DNA from: Acholoe squamosa
Taxonomy: Eukaryota; Annelida; Polychaeta; Phyllodocida; Polynoidae
NCBI GenBank assembly: GCA_949317995.1
Contig: OX439037.1
Location: 53,416,080-53,480,079, forward strand
DNA: 64,000 nt
Direction of reading: 5' to 3'
Both the position numbers and the translations under genes were made by a program. Under the pieces are notes generated by a model. It saw nothing but the letters and a program-made list of their open reading frames with translations, did no database searches and was not told the origin of the DNA. Positions 37,801 through 48,326 of this stretch are shown here, one piece after another. How positions within the stretch are numbered: position 1 is the stretch's first letter; the number at the start of each line of letters is the position of its first letter.

Positions 37801-40800
37801 ATAAACCTACGGCCTATGCTGTGGCACTTCTGTGAGTTTCATGATATATGTGAAGTGGCAGGCATCACACAGGAGCCCCGAGCGATTCATTCCAGTCAGT
37901 CCTAATCATGTCACTACCACAGCACATTTTAAGGGCAGCATATGGTACCATATCCACTATACCTTTGGCACTTTGATGCTTAGTGTTGCATCCCTGCAAC
38001 ATAATACTGACCTCAGACAATAGGCTCAAATGTATACAGCAGAGAGAAATTTCGGGTACATATCAATGGAGTGTGAATTTTATGGGTTCATGTGCCATTG
38101 CTGTGTGCGCGTTTCATGAAAAATGAGCATAAGGCCTTGAGGCAAGAGCGGCGGACCCACGGTGGATTTTTGGGGTTCGGACCCTACTTTGAATTTCCTA
38201 GAAAGATATTTTCACGTGTCAGCATGCCCCCCCCCCCACGCCAATACTTCAGCACATTCTGCCAGTAGTACCAGGCTATGATCTCCCATCTGTTCAAATT
38301 CTTTGGTTCACTCCTTGGTATCATGTTATCCATGAGGAGTTATAGAGTTATATCTACTAGCTCAGCAGGCTGTTGCAAAATGATTTGGAAACGATTTTGT
38401 CGGAGGTGGTATTCCCAAAATGGAACTGACTGACCTCAGGGAATCAATTCCCTGTTGGGTTGCCAAAAGATAATTGGTCATAGAAGTAGTTTAGGAGTGG
38501 TCAGGAACTGGTGAATGCTTCCTAATCGTGAACCAATTCCCAGCCAGTTCCTTTCGCTAATTCCATGGCCTTTCGACTATGGGAAGCATTCAGGTGGAAT
38601 TAATCATAGAACTAGTTCCTCAACTTTTTGCAATGCAGTCTAATTCAGAGTAAGTCAATTCCATTACAGTATAAGGTGGGAATTGGTCTCCCTGTGTGGA
38701 GAATCGGGAGGAACTGGAAGATGCATTAGTTACAGTGAGAATTGAATTCCAAATCTTTTTGCAACAGCCTCCAGGTAGGCTGCCAAAAGCAAAGGTCAAT
38801 TCCCGTTAGTCACAAGATGGCTTTGGCCTGTTTAAATCAGTTGGTGATGTATGTAATTATAAAATCGAAATTAATTCTGCATTGGCAATTTTCAAGGCTA
38901 TAGTGATTCAGGAGTGCATCATGCCCAGCCTTGGTGCTCGTCAGCACCTCATTTATACACCTTATCGTCCCTATGGAAGTAGCGTTAGTATGGGGCATGG
39001 AGGTAGTCCCGGCTACATGGACATCATGCATTAATGCATGGTACCCGGTTGTATTGCGCCTGACTGTACCATCTCATGATGTTTTGATGAGTTCTCCCCT
39101 CTTAGCTCTTCACCTAAGAAATGCCTTCACCTACCCTTGCATCATGTCTCCTGGAGGCTATTGCGAAAAGAATCGGAATCAGATACTCATTGACGTAACC
39201 CACTTTCCAGTTCCTGGCTGTTCTGCTGCTCAGAACCAACTTCTTACCTTACGCAGAGAATCAATCCTCTTAATGTGAGTCATACTGGAAAGCATTCCCC
39301 AATTCATGAAAACTTAAGAATCAATTCTATAACCTATTACCTTGCTGCAAAACAGGGGAGAAGTCATTGCTTAGGGGTAGTCAGTTCCCATTTGGGAATA
39401 GCACCTCCGACAGAATTGAATTCCTGTCCTTTCGCAACACCCTCCAGGAATGAGTATACACTCAGTATAGGTTTGATACAAGAATATTTTTTTCAGATGA
39501 ACTTATTATGTCAATAGTATCCTGCCATCAAGTCCAAGTTATCATAGACTGATTTATATTATTATGTTCCAGTTGGGATGTGCTGTTGGCTTCGTACTGC
39601 CTCCACAGATAGTGCCCAACGACCCAGACCTTGACGTGGTGGGATATCGCCTGAGCCTGATGTTCTACGGTGGTGCCGCTATCACAACTCTTCTCTTCGT
39701 TATAGTTCTCATAGGTAGACGAACTTTTTTATATTTCATTTCATGTTGACAACGGGGATCATCACAGTAAAGCATATAAAAAAAAACCGTGTTACACCAG
39801 GTCATGAAGAAACTGGAACCCAGTGCATAATCATGAGGCTGTGGGACTGTGGACCCGGGGGGGGGGAGGTCTACCCCGTCTACCCCCCTGGCTATAGTAT
39901 ACGGCCCTGCTGCAAACTACTTTCACATAGGTCTATCTTGTGATCTCACTGCTGAAAGCTGTCTGAACCCGACGTAAAAGGGCTGTGTTTTTTTTTTACT
40001 TTTACGGTCAGGTAATACAAATGTACCATGAACGATGCCCTTGGTATACATGTACCTTACTTCATGTATTATCTGACTGAAAACATTGATATAGAACCCA
40101 GTACAGAGAAGTCAAACATGATCCCTTGTCTATTTCACCTTACAGTGGTGAAGAAGGGTCCTCCTGTTCCTCCAAGCAAAGCTCAAGCTTCTATTATGGA
40201 GGCCATTCAAGACGAGAACTATGTCGGTTCTCTGAAGAGGCTCTTCGTCAATAAGGGATTTATATTACTCATGATTACATATGGTAAGAGAACAAATTAT
40301 TTATTTGTAGATTTTTTTAGGGTTACATGTATATAGTACAACAAGGTTAGATTTAAAGACTAGATTTATCTTTGTTTCTAGAATGAACCCTTTAATGTTA
40401 TATGAAGCGCAGGACAATACGTCCTAAATCTTCACACATTTATGGACACGTACTTACGTCATGAAATAGCCAATCGTTTAGGCTCCGCGTTGTAGATCTA
40501 ATTTCGAGCCAATACCAATTTTTCTACTTTTATCAACGCATAAAACTACCTTACGTAAACAATTTGTAACCTTTCAGGCATAAATACGGGTTCATATTAC
40601 GCCATAGGAACATTGCTCAACCCTATAGTACTTCATTTCTTCCCGGTAAGTACCCCCTATTCCATAATAAATGACGACATTAATCCACTTCTTAATGAAA
40701 TTAATTATAGCTCACTATCCATTTAACATACATGTGTTTACTTTATCCTACTCTTGTACAAGTAATATACTGCATATACGATCTCCCCTTACAAGATCTT

Positions 40801-43800
40801 CAAATCTAAACAAGTATCGTGCGCGATGATCTATATAGCATTCAGATTACATGAATCAAATTCGCGGCTTAAGCTGCCGTACTTATCCACTATAATTCGT
40901 GCTATATTTCTATCTGCAGGGTGAGGAGGAAAATGCGGGATGGATCGGGCTCACGCTGGTCGTAGCCGGGGTAGCAGGCTCTATCATTGCCGGTGTCTGG
41001 TTGGATAAAACTAAATATTTCAAGTTAGTATATAGCTTAAGAACAATACATTGTATATCATATAGTACAATCACAACACCCAGAGAGGAGTGGATGTATT
41101 TTAGTCAATATGGTATTGGTGACTAGAAGGCAGATAAAGGTACAGCTGGACAATATATCCACCTTCATACCGTGCAGCTACAATGTATCTAGATCTGTGT
41201 TGAGAAATTGTCCACTTCACCTCAGTGATGGTGTGGTGTGATAGCCGCAGGAAATAGACCGAGGCCAGCCTGTGCATCTCATCTTGAAACATGGCTCTAG
41301 CCGCCCTATTGGATATCCAATAAGAATATAAAATAACCGGGACCCTGGGACGCAGGTCAGATCGAGGCAAATGATATTCAGAGGCCGAGTATATTCTCTA
41401 TCTAATTGTTCAAGAAAATAAGTTTTTTTTTGTGACAACATGAGGCCCTGGCGAGTTAACCACCAGGGATGCATTCATGAATCATGATGTACATTGATGT
41501 ATGGTATGTGGTATAGCTGTCCCATCACCTGGTGGTTTGGTGAGTTCTCCCATCATTGTTCTTCACCTCACAAATGCCTTTGCCTACCCCTTAAAATTAT
41601 ATCCCTAAGATTGACTGCAGTCATGATAGTTTTCATAATTAGTATAATTCCCTGTATACAATTTTCCCCTGGCACAGTAGAAATTCTCTTTCTGATTGTT
41701 CAGAAAACTATAAGATAGGGTTTCAAATATTGGTGGCAGAAGTAGGCCTGTATTTAAATTGTTACATTATTAGGAAGGCAGCAGCCTTGGATTCTTTTAG
41801 TTATGGATTGGATAGGTAAGCTGTATTGGCATCTTTGTTGCAATTATTGCACCTTGAATATGTATCTATTTCCAGAGCTACAACAGTGGGTATATACTTC
41901 ATGTCCTTTGTGGGCATGATCATTTTGTCCTTCACTCTCAGGCTGGAGAAGATCTGGTTGGCATTCTTCTGTGGTGGACTCCTTGGGTAAGTACAGAGAC
42001 ATGTATGTACTATACATAAAATCTATGTCATAGGAAACTTGACCAGTGGCGGATTTAGACGGGGATCGATGGGGCGGGTGTCCTCTCCTTTTTGTAACTA
42101 TACTAAAGAGTTTAATTGCATAGTTTTAACCACAGACTTTGCTCCAAATTAGGAGGTGTACCCCCTCCTTTTGGGCCGCGTCCCCTCCTTTTCCATAATG
42201 GATCCGCCACTGACATCGTATCATATCACATGTAAGTTGCAATACACCAGTCAACAGCGTATTTAGTACGCTTCTCAGTGGACACCTTTGCATTTGGCTA
42301 GGCAAACCTAAAACGTGTTGGACGTGGTTGTTCCACATAGACGTCAGGAGGGTCTTGCCAAAAAACAGACGAGAACCAAAAAATAAAACGTGCACGTTTT
42401 CGTATTGCTAAATGATTGTTTAGATAATCGTTTAGGGGAAACGTGCACGTTTTGCTTACAACTCAAAACTTGTTTCCCATATATTGTACAGTAAAATTGT
42501 TTGTCAACACTATAAAACAAGTTAGGCCGTGCACGTTTGCCTCAGTACTCTCTGAGAAAATTTAAAAATGTTCACTCTCATCAACGTTGGGCAAGACCCT
42601 CCAGATGTCGTTGTGTGATCAAAAAGCATAACATCGACAACACAGTGATGGGAAATAAGGGTCTTTGCAGGAACATCCTGCATGCAACTCAGCGCTGGTT
42701 AAATATCAAACTGTCCATTTAATAACTTTCTGATTTGTCAGCTCTTGTCATGTTGCCTGTTAATTGCAGTTGACTGCTAATTGCAGTCCACTTGCAGGGT
42801 GCCTAGATTGGAGGCTGCATTTAAGTGTTGTAAGCATCTCAAAGTGAGCGCTACATTGCCAACTACTACACCTGACATTTAGAGGCAGACCTGGGAGCTC
42901 GAGCAGATGGCTGTATTTTGAGCTGCTCCCCAATCTAATTACATTCATCAGTGTGACATGTGTAGGTGGTAGGAGAAGACTAAAGCCTCATTAAAAACTT
43001 TTCTTTTTCATTTGATATCAGCGTCATTTTTATCACCCTATTTGTAAGAGGTTTCAATATTATTGCAAATTATGATGCTCAAAGCTAGTTAGCTTTCATT
43101 GTATTATTCGAGATCCCACTGTCTATTAGTATACCAACAGGTCAAAGGCTGATTAATAATGTGGCTGACATCTGTTTGTTCATACAGGTTCTTCATGACT
43201 GGGTACCTACCTGTGGGCTTCGAGTTTGCTGCAGAGATCACGTACCCGGAGTCAGAGGGCACGTCCTCCGGCATGCTTAATGCCTCAGCCCAGGTAAGCA
43301 GACTTAGCTCCTCCTGCCCATCCTCCTCCTGAGGGCTATTCACCCGCTGGAAATCCAAAAGCTCTCAACCATGCCATGTATTTGTATTGATGAGTTGATA
43401 AGCAAATGGCACACTATCAGGGCAGTGTTATTTGTATAAGACCAGCGCCTACGGCGCTGTGATCGTGGCGCCTAACATGGTGGGACTGCCTCAATGAGTG
43501 TAAAGGGCGATGTGGAGGTTGAAACTAAACCGAAGATCCACCTGACAAAATACGTTTTTTTATTACTCTCCTCTAAGAGTCAGATTACCATACCCGTTTC
43601 AAACTGACTTAGATGAGGAGAAAGTGAGGATAGACTATTCAACAGTGAAAAAGTAACATAAATTGGGGGCAGAGTTAGGTGGAAAAAGTCACGTCAGTGC
43701 GTGAAAGAAGCAGACAAACAGACAGACTCTAAGGTCCACATCCGTCGGAAGTGGGGGAGGTTTCATAGAAGAAGGAGGTAATAAACGGGGTTCTTTTTAA

Positions 43801-46111
43801 ATCAGAGATTATTTTTGTTCTATCTACATTACATGTACGTTCTCTGCATCTTACATATTGCATTGTCTTTTCCCATAAACAAGCAGATACTTGACGGTTA
43901 GGCATAAGCTAATTGCATGATATATAACTATATCTTTCTCTTCTGGCAGACGTTTGGGATCATCTTCACGCTGGGTATGGGGGCCCTTATGGACCGGTTT
44001 GGGACATTGGCAGCCAACCTGTCTCTGTCCAGTACGTTACTGATCGGCACCATAGGAACCGCACTCATTAAGTCGGACCTTCGCCGACAGGCGGCAGGAC
44101 AGACGGTGAGTATCACATAACGTAGCCCCATACGGTTTCTACCAAATGTGCTGTACCACGACAGCGAGCCACAGATTCTCACATTTAGCATATAATTGAT
44201 CAAATAATTATACCCATTGTAAGTCGCCACATTGTTTAGTATCAAAGAAATATAATAGTGCCAACCTTGTCGCCATATCACCTTTCGTAGTTCTGTACAT
44301 AGTCACAGACTGTTTCATTTAGATACATAGATTTATATCTAAATGTATAACAGTAATTGGTATGTTGTGTCAGCCCTAAGAAATTTCATCGCACGGAATA
44401 TTTGTATAGAAATACATGCATCTGCATTTCATTTTCTCTCTCTAAAAACAGCTCACATTTGAAATCGTAAGTTTTGGCTTGATTAGCCTAAGCATGGTGA
44501 CCAATATATTGAATCTTGTGATCCCATTCTAGGTGTACCATGGACATAATATAACAGCATGCTGTTTGACCTAATACAAATACTCAACGTATTGCAAATG
44601 CTGATACTGTTCCTACTTTCCCATTCATAGTTTTAGAATGCCAGCAAGAATATTATAGGTTCCCTAGGATATGTTACTCCATAGAGTCCTATAGTGCAAG
44701 CCACCCCCCTCTACCGCCCCTTAAAAGTAGGCTACCTGTAAGATAAGGGGGTTTATGGAGATGTCAGGAATTTTTATCAGAGTGATATCAAATGGAAACA
44801 AGGGGCCACCTATACCAAAAAATCCTGCTGAATCCAGAATTTGTGGTCTTGATTCTCAAAATTTGGCCAAAGGTACCTAAAAATGAAGTTTGATGATGAG
44901 AATATTTTAAAAATGTACAAAAGTTACATTGAAAATGATTGGAACTTTTTATAGATGCAACATGCTAATCAAAGTCAGTACCTCAATCTACATATCCCAA
45001 TGTTTGCCTATCCCAACCTGACAAGTACTCTGCCTGCGTATGGCTCTGCCTCTCCCACATACTGCCTATCCCTTAGTCTGCCTATCACTCATACTACCTA
45101 TCCCTTGAAACATCTAGTGGTTAATAAGGTTTTCCCTCAAATGGCTTAAAAAATTTATTAACTGTCCAGTTGGAAACAAATCCATCATTTATATGTAGAT
45201 GTTGGATATTGAAGAGTCCAAATGATGATTTCCCTTTTAATTCATTGTCTCCCCAGGCATATATATAATCTGGTAAGACTGAAGTCTGCATTTTGATGGT
45301 TGGTCTCTGTATATTTGATTCCATCTTTACTTACTCTTTGTAATATATATTTTCACTGTGAATGCAACCATTCATCCAAGAATGATTTTTTTTAAATGCC
45401 CATGCTTGTGCTTCAAAATGGAGATGATTCATTTGTATCATGGATTCATCGGATATTTCGATATCGCTGCATTTTATATTTCATAATTTTGCTATTTTCT
45501 TGCCGAATTCCTTCAAATTCACAATGGCGTATTCAGAGAGGTCTGTTTCAGTAGAAATGCGGGTTTTGCTGAGGACGAGCTCACTGCAGTAACCTGTAAG
45601 ATTAGTATTAGACAACTGTGGATTCGCCTATGAAACTTCTATGCTTCTTCTATAAATGGGTTATCAGTTCCTTAAAAACAGATGGTCGTATATTGCATGC
45701 CCATATACTATGGATCCTCCACAGAAGGATCCAAATTTCTGCACAAGCCAAATAATTTTAATTCCCTTGTCTTTCCCCTTGATATCAGTTGTTTCCAATG
45801 TGCCTGTGTGTACTTCTCGTTAGTTGCCTTAATTGTAATAGCTCCCCATAAAAAAATTGATGTGTTCATAATATCTAAGATAGAGAAGGGATAGACGCTT
45901 TTGGAGGACGACTATAATGTTGCATAAGTCAGTGGTTTTACATAGGCCCTGCAATAAACATGGCAAAATGTCACATATCTGGGTAAAGCCTAACACAAAC
46001 CAACAATAACACTTCTTATTTGTCAATTTTCAGCAGGTGGAACCTGACGAGAGTAAAGAGAGACTCACAGAGGTAGAGAACATGGAGAAACAGGATCTGA
46101 GTCGAGTCTGA
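31261..46111 (+). CDS. FLVCR: FLVCR-family MFS transporter, nine coding exons
   Basis: This gene encodes a 12-helix major-facilitator membrane protein of the FLVCR1/FLVCR2 family, whose animal members carry choline and have been linked to haem export. Exons are 31261-31839, 39573-39714, 40146-40283, 40578-40645, 40920-41023, 41876-41986, 43188-43293, 43950-44105 and 46037-46111. All introns are GT-AG and all phases agree, giving 492 codons (human paralogues about 526-555). The ATG at 31261 has a strong context (ACAAGATGG). Family landmarks include AYQWIHLNI in helix 1, [19 protein letters not shown] in helix 4, [17 protein letters not shown] in helix 7, [17 protein letters not shown] before helix 11, and IKSDLRRQ after helix 12. 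An N-glycosylation sequon (YYNES) lies in the first outer loop. The soluble N-terminus has about 45 residues and the C-terminus is acidic. It looks intact. FLVCR1 versus FLVCR2 orthology is not resolved. Confidence 0.96.
32198..32477. repeat. Direct repeats with TTGCTGTA-rich interior
   Basis: About 45 bp beginning ACAGCAAAGGTTGCTGGCAAC occurs at 32198 and again at 32433. Each copy contains a 9-bp-arm hairpin (AAAGGTTGC / GCAACCTTT). Between them TTGCTGTA, TACAGCAA and ACTGTAA variants recur many times. Confidence 0.75.
33761..33817. repeat. Short tandem duplication
   Basis: A 29-bp unit containing ATTATTGGAACCACTATAAC is present twice in direct tandem. Confidence 0.85.
35172..35333. repeat. 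Inverted repeat, 58-bp arms
   Basis: 35172-35229 is complementary to 35276-35333 with a few mismatches. The longest perfect core reads ATGTCGCCAAAATGAGTATG and onward. The loop repeats the phrase CTGATCC-GGGG-TATACTCTGGCA. This could be a small fold-back element. Confidence 0.88.
35363..35890. mobile_element. AGGCCAAATCCCAC MITE, copy A
   Basis: The 528-bp element has ends AGGCCAAATCCCACTATGCG and CACATGTAGTGGGTTTTTGG-CCT. It is flanked by the 3-bp direct repeat TAA on both sides (35360-35362, 35891-35893). The interior carries GATATTGG, AAATCACAAGGATTTCCGGACCA and similar blocks shared with copy B. A 3-bp target duplication is seen in several transposon superfamilies, PIF/Harbinger among them. 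No transposase is present. Confidence 0.88.
36497..37076. mobile_element. AGGTGAGGCTCC MITE, copy 2
   Basis: The 580-bp element is nearly identical to the copy at 14733 in the same orientation. It has the same ends (AGGTGAGGCTCC ... GGAGCCTCACCT) and lies within intron 1 of the transporter gene. The close match implies recent activity of this family. Confidence 0.92.
37403..37570. repeat. Minisatellite, about 23-bp unit
   Basis: Units close to AGTTATTTGGGAAACGGGAC recur six or seven times with GGGACT / GGGACC endings. The first units are the most diverged. Confidence 0.85.
38367..38770. mobile_element. TIR element AGGCTGTTGC
   Basis: The 404-bp unit is bounded by AGGCTGTTGCAAAA (then TGATTTGGAA) and its complement TTCCAAATC...TTTTGCAACAGCCT. 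The inner parts contain repeated GGAATTG/GGAACTGG phrases. Similar sequence (CGCAACACCCTCCAGG) recurs near 39435, suggesting a second, truncated copy. Confidence 0.7.
39573..39714 (+). CDS. FLVCR: FLVCR-like coding exon 2
   Basis: Begins in phase 0 after TTCCAG and encodes helix 5 ([14 protein letters not shown]), the following loop and helix 6. It ends in phase 1 at the donor ATAG|GTAGAC. Confidence 0.93.
40146..40283 (+). CDS. FLVCR: FLVCR-like coding exon 3
   Basis: Acceptor CACCTTACAG, phase 1 in and phase 1 out, donor ATATG|GTAAGA. It encodes the large middle cytoplasmic loop, with the family's [10 protein letters not shown]-type proline-rich segment, and enters helix 7 ([10 protein letters not shown]). 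Confidence 0.94.
40578..40645 (+). CDS. FLVCR: FLVCR-like coding exon 4
   Basis: This 68-bp exon lies between AACCTTTCAG and CCCG|GTAAGT, phase 1 to 0. It encodes [20 protein letters not shown], the helix 7 segment with the conserved Tyr and Asn residues. Confidence 0.94.
40920..41023 (+). CDS. FLVCR: FLVCR-like coding exon 5
   Basis: Acceptor TATCTGCAG, phase 0 in, phase 2 out at TTCAA|GTTAGT. It starts with the conserved [13 protein letters not shown] and encodes helix 8 ([16 protein letters not shown]). Confidence 0.94.
41876..41986 (+). CDS. FLVCR: FLVCR-like coding exon 6
   Basis: Acceptor TATTTCCAG, donor CTTGG|GTAAGT, phase 2 in and out. It encodes helix 9 and the first part of helix 10 ([11 protein letters not shown]). 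Confidence 0.93.
42044..42212. mobile_element. CAGTGGCGGAT MITE
   Basis: The 169-bp unit starts CAGTGGCGGATTTAGAC and ends GATCCGCCACTG. CAGNGGCG termini are typical of hAT-like non-autonomous elements, but no 8-bp target duplication can be seen here. It lies in intron 6 of the transporter gene. Confidence 0.75.
42347..42602. mobile_element. GGAGGGT MITE copy C
   Basis: The 256-bp element has ends GGAGGGTCTTGCC and GGGCAAGACCCTCC. It has the same length as copy B and the same internal CGTGCACGTTT palindromic motifs. It lies in intron 6 of the transporter gene. Confidence 0.88.
43188..43293 (+). CDS. FLVCR: FLVCR-like coding exon 7
   Basis: Acceptor GTTCATACAG, phase 2 in, phase 0 out at CAG|GTAAGC. 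It encodes [20 protein letters not shown] and [15 protein letters not shown], the most conserved block of the family. Confidence 0.96.
43950..44105 (+). CDS. FLVCR: FLVCR-like coding exon 8
   Basis: Acceptor TTCTGGCAG, phase 0, donor ACG|GTGAGT. It encodes helices 11 and 12 and the family's C-terminal signature [10 protein letters not shown]. Confidence 0.95.
46037..46111 (+). CDS. FLVCR: FLVCR-like coding exon 9 (terminal)
   Basis: It encodes a short charged, acidic cytoplasmic tail ending LSRV and TGA at 46109-46111. The acceptor is TTTTCAGCAG, a tandem NAGNAG site. Using the first AG would start the exon at 46034 and add one glutamine without changing the frame. Confidence 0.85.
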   Translation: MEPDESKERLTEVENMEKQDLSRV

Positions 46112-46598
46112 AGTGATCAGAAGTGAAAGTAATTACAGTGTGAATTATAGATTGGTGTACCTAGGGTTATTGTAGTTCACGTCCCACCAGTCTACTAGGG
46201 GGGCTGTCGTTCCCTACACACTAGCCAAGGATGACTCCATAAATTGGATATTCACTAGGTTTTGCGCATAATATTATCGAGGGATGAAAGCGGATACTTA
46301 CTCTTATCAGTCACGAGAAACTAGTATAATGCGTACAATAATACAGAGACCATGTAAAGTGTAATACATGGGACCGTCAGACCAAATAGCCACACACTTC
46401 AAAGGATATCTGAAAGGTTTCAATTACACTGTTAGTGCAAAAACAGAATCTGTTCCTAGAAGAGACACTGAATTTATTTTCAATGGAGGTAATATTTATG
46501 TTTGAAATAATAAGAGGCATCTAGACTTTAGTATTATGGCATAACTCTGCATTTAGTATCATATTAAATCACTTGAATTGTAGATAAGCGACAGTTAA

Positions 46599-46604
46599 AA
46601 TAAA
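46599..46604 (+). terminator. Candidate polyadenylation signal of FLVCR-like gene
   Basis: AATAAA lies 488 bp after the stop codon. T/GT-containing sequence follows within 30 bp. Other AATAAA-type hexamers occur further downstream (near 48707 and 50043), so the real 3' end is not settled. Confidence 0.4.
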
Positions 46605-47270
46605 GTCTATAAGATGTTCTGTACAACAAATAATGCCATGTGCAATCCAGAACAGGGTTATATGTACGAGATACCTACATCATGTACCTATCGAAGCAGC
46701 TGAATTCATAGGGTTTGATTTCTGTAGATAAATAGGGACCGTAGTATTGAATCGTAATACTGAACCTGTATCTAGTCATAAAGACATTTACCCAGTCAGA
46801 CAGAATGAGAGTATAAGTAGCCAATGTGTGGTATCTACATAATTCTAATACGGCATTGCTATGGCAGCTAACTGTCTGTCCTGATAGGGAGATGCACGCC
46901 TCAAGCTGTTTAATCTCATTAGATACGTTCAAAAATGAAAGGGAGCTTTCGCTCCGCCTCAGCTTGCCAAGACGAGGCATCCAATAACCAACGTAGCACA
47001 AATGTAATACATATATACCTGAACTCCACTGCGGCAAATTCGGTAGGCTAAGCGCTAGTGAAAATCAATTTCCTCAAAAAAGCAAAGAGAAAATATCGCT
47101 GCAGTGGAGTTTAGCCATAACAGGGAATAATGCCATTTCCAAATGGAAGTCATGTAGCTCAGGTTCTTTTTATACACGTAAAAAATACGTGTACAAATCC
47201 TATAGTTATACATATACAGCTGTGTTGAGTTCTTGTGAGTTGAGTTACATATGGATGGATCCTCCCCTCT

Positions 47271-47272
<2 letters not shown>

Positions 47273-47325
<53 letters not shown>

Positions 47326-47342
47326 TATATATAGATATATAC
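47273..47342. repeat. (AT)n microsatellite
   Basis: About 50 bp of alternating TA followed by two GATATATA interruptions. Confidence 0.96.
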
Positions 47343-47672
47343 ACCCCATGTAGTACTTATAAGGTCTGTCTTACCAGACAGAGGCGACAGTTGAAAAAAA
47401 GAGCATGTATCTGCGGAGTGGTATCAAAAGAATCAGAATATCTGCATATCTATTCATAACACATTGGATATAGTCATTAGCTTTGTCTCAAAGAATTTAA
47501 TACTGGTGTCATAGTCAGCTTATTATGAAAGGATACTGTAATCATGCTTGGATAATATCTACGTCTTTAATTCTTAGGTTAACACCCTGAGACAGTCATG
47601 CATCTGTATCCCCTATCAGGATTTTGAGACATAATTGTTATAACATTTCTGATAATGTAAACCAGTCGCTAT

Positions 47673-48326
47673 AGGCCAAATCCCACAATGCGAAAAACGA
47701 CCATATACCCTTGTGATTTAGGAATGCAGTGGTCCTTAGCCGATATTGGAGGGGTAATGTCATCTATGGAAGGCCTATAATGGCTAAGAGGCCTTGTAAA
47801 GGTGTTGTGATTTCAGGAGTGGATCACATCAAAAGACTTTGATATTTTCTCCACAAGAGGCCAGAAATCTTTGTGATTACCGAAATCCCCTGTGATTTAG
47901 AGGAAAACAAGAATTTCTAGTACATCACAAGAGGTCTGTTTTGGATAAACCAGGAACCAAGTTCCACACACTATAGTCATAAGAATGTTCTTCTTGTGGT
48001 TTGTGCATGCATAATTACATGTATTGCACAGTCTATTTATAAATCTAAAGATCTAGACTATTGCAAACATAAGAATTCAGTGATATACAACAGTGCTTTT
48101 TATATCAAACTCTCATTCTCTGTGAATCAAAGTAGCAACTAGTCAGTAGAGTAATATATTTCACAGAGATTTCCCCTCCAATATCGGCTAACCGTGGGAT
48201 TTGGCAAAGGTATGGGTGGTGGTAGGGCAAACCTTGTGATTTAGGATATTGACAAGAGTACAAGGCTGCTGATATCCAAAATCACAAACATTTTAGACCA
48301 ATTTTTCACGTAGTGGGATTTGGCCT
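47673..48326. mobile_element. AGGCCAAATCCCAC MITE, copy B
   Basis: The 654-bp element has ends AGGCCAAATCCCACAATGCG and CACGTAGTGGGATTTGGCCT. It is flanked by the 3-bp direct repeat TAT on both sides (47670-47672, 48327-48329). It shares termini and GATATTGG/ATCACAAG blocks with copy A but is longer and diverged, so the family is not a single recent burst. Confidence 0.88.

Larger units (their letters stand above)
31840..39572 (+). other. FLVCR-like intron 1 (7.7 kb)
   Basis: GTAAGC...TTCCAG intron. It contains the second AGGTGAGGCTCC element, one AGGCCAAATCCCAC element, an inverted repeat, a minisatellite and several degenerate repeats. No nested gene is seen. The exon boundaries on both sides are phase 0. 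Confidence 0.9.
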
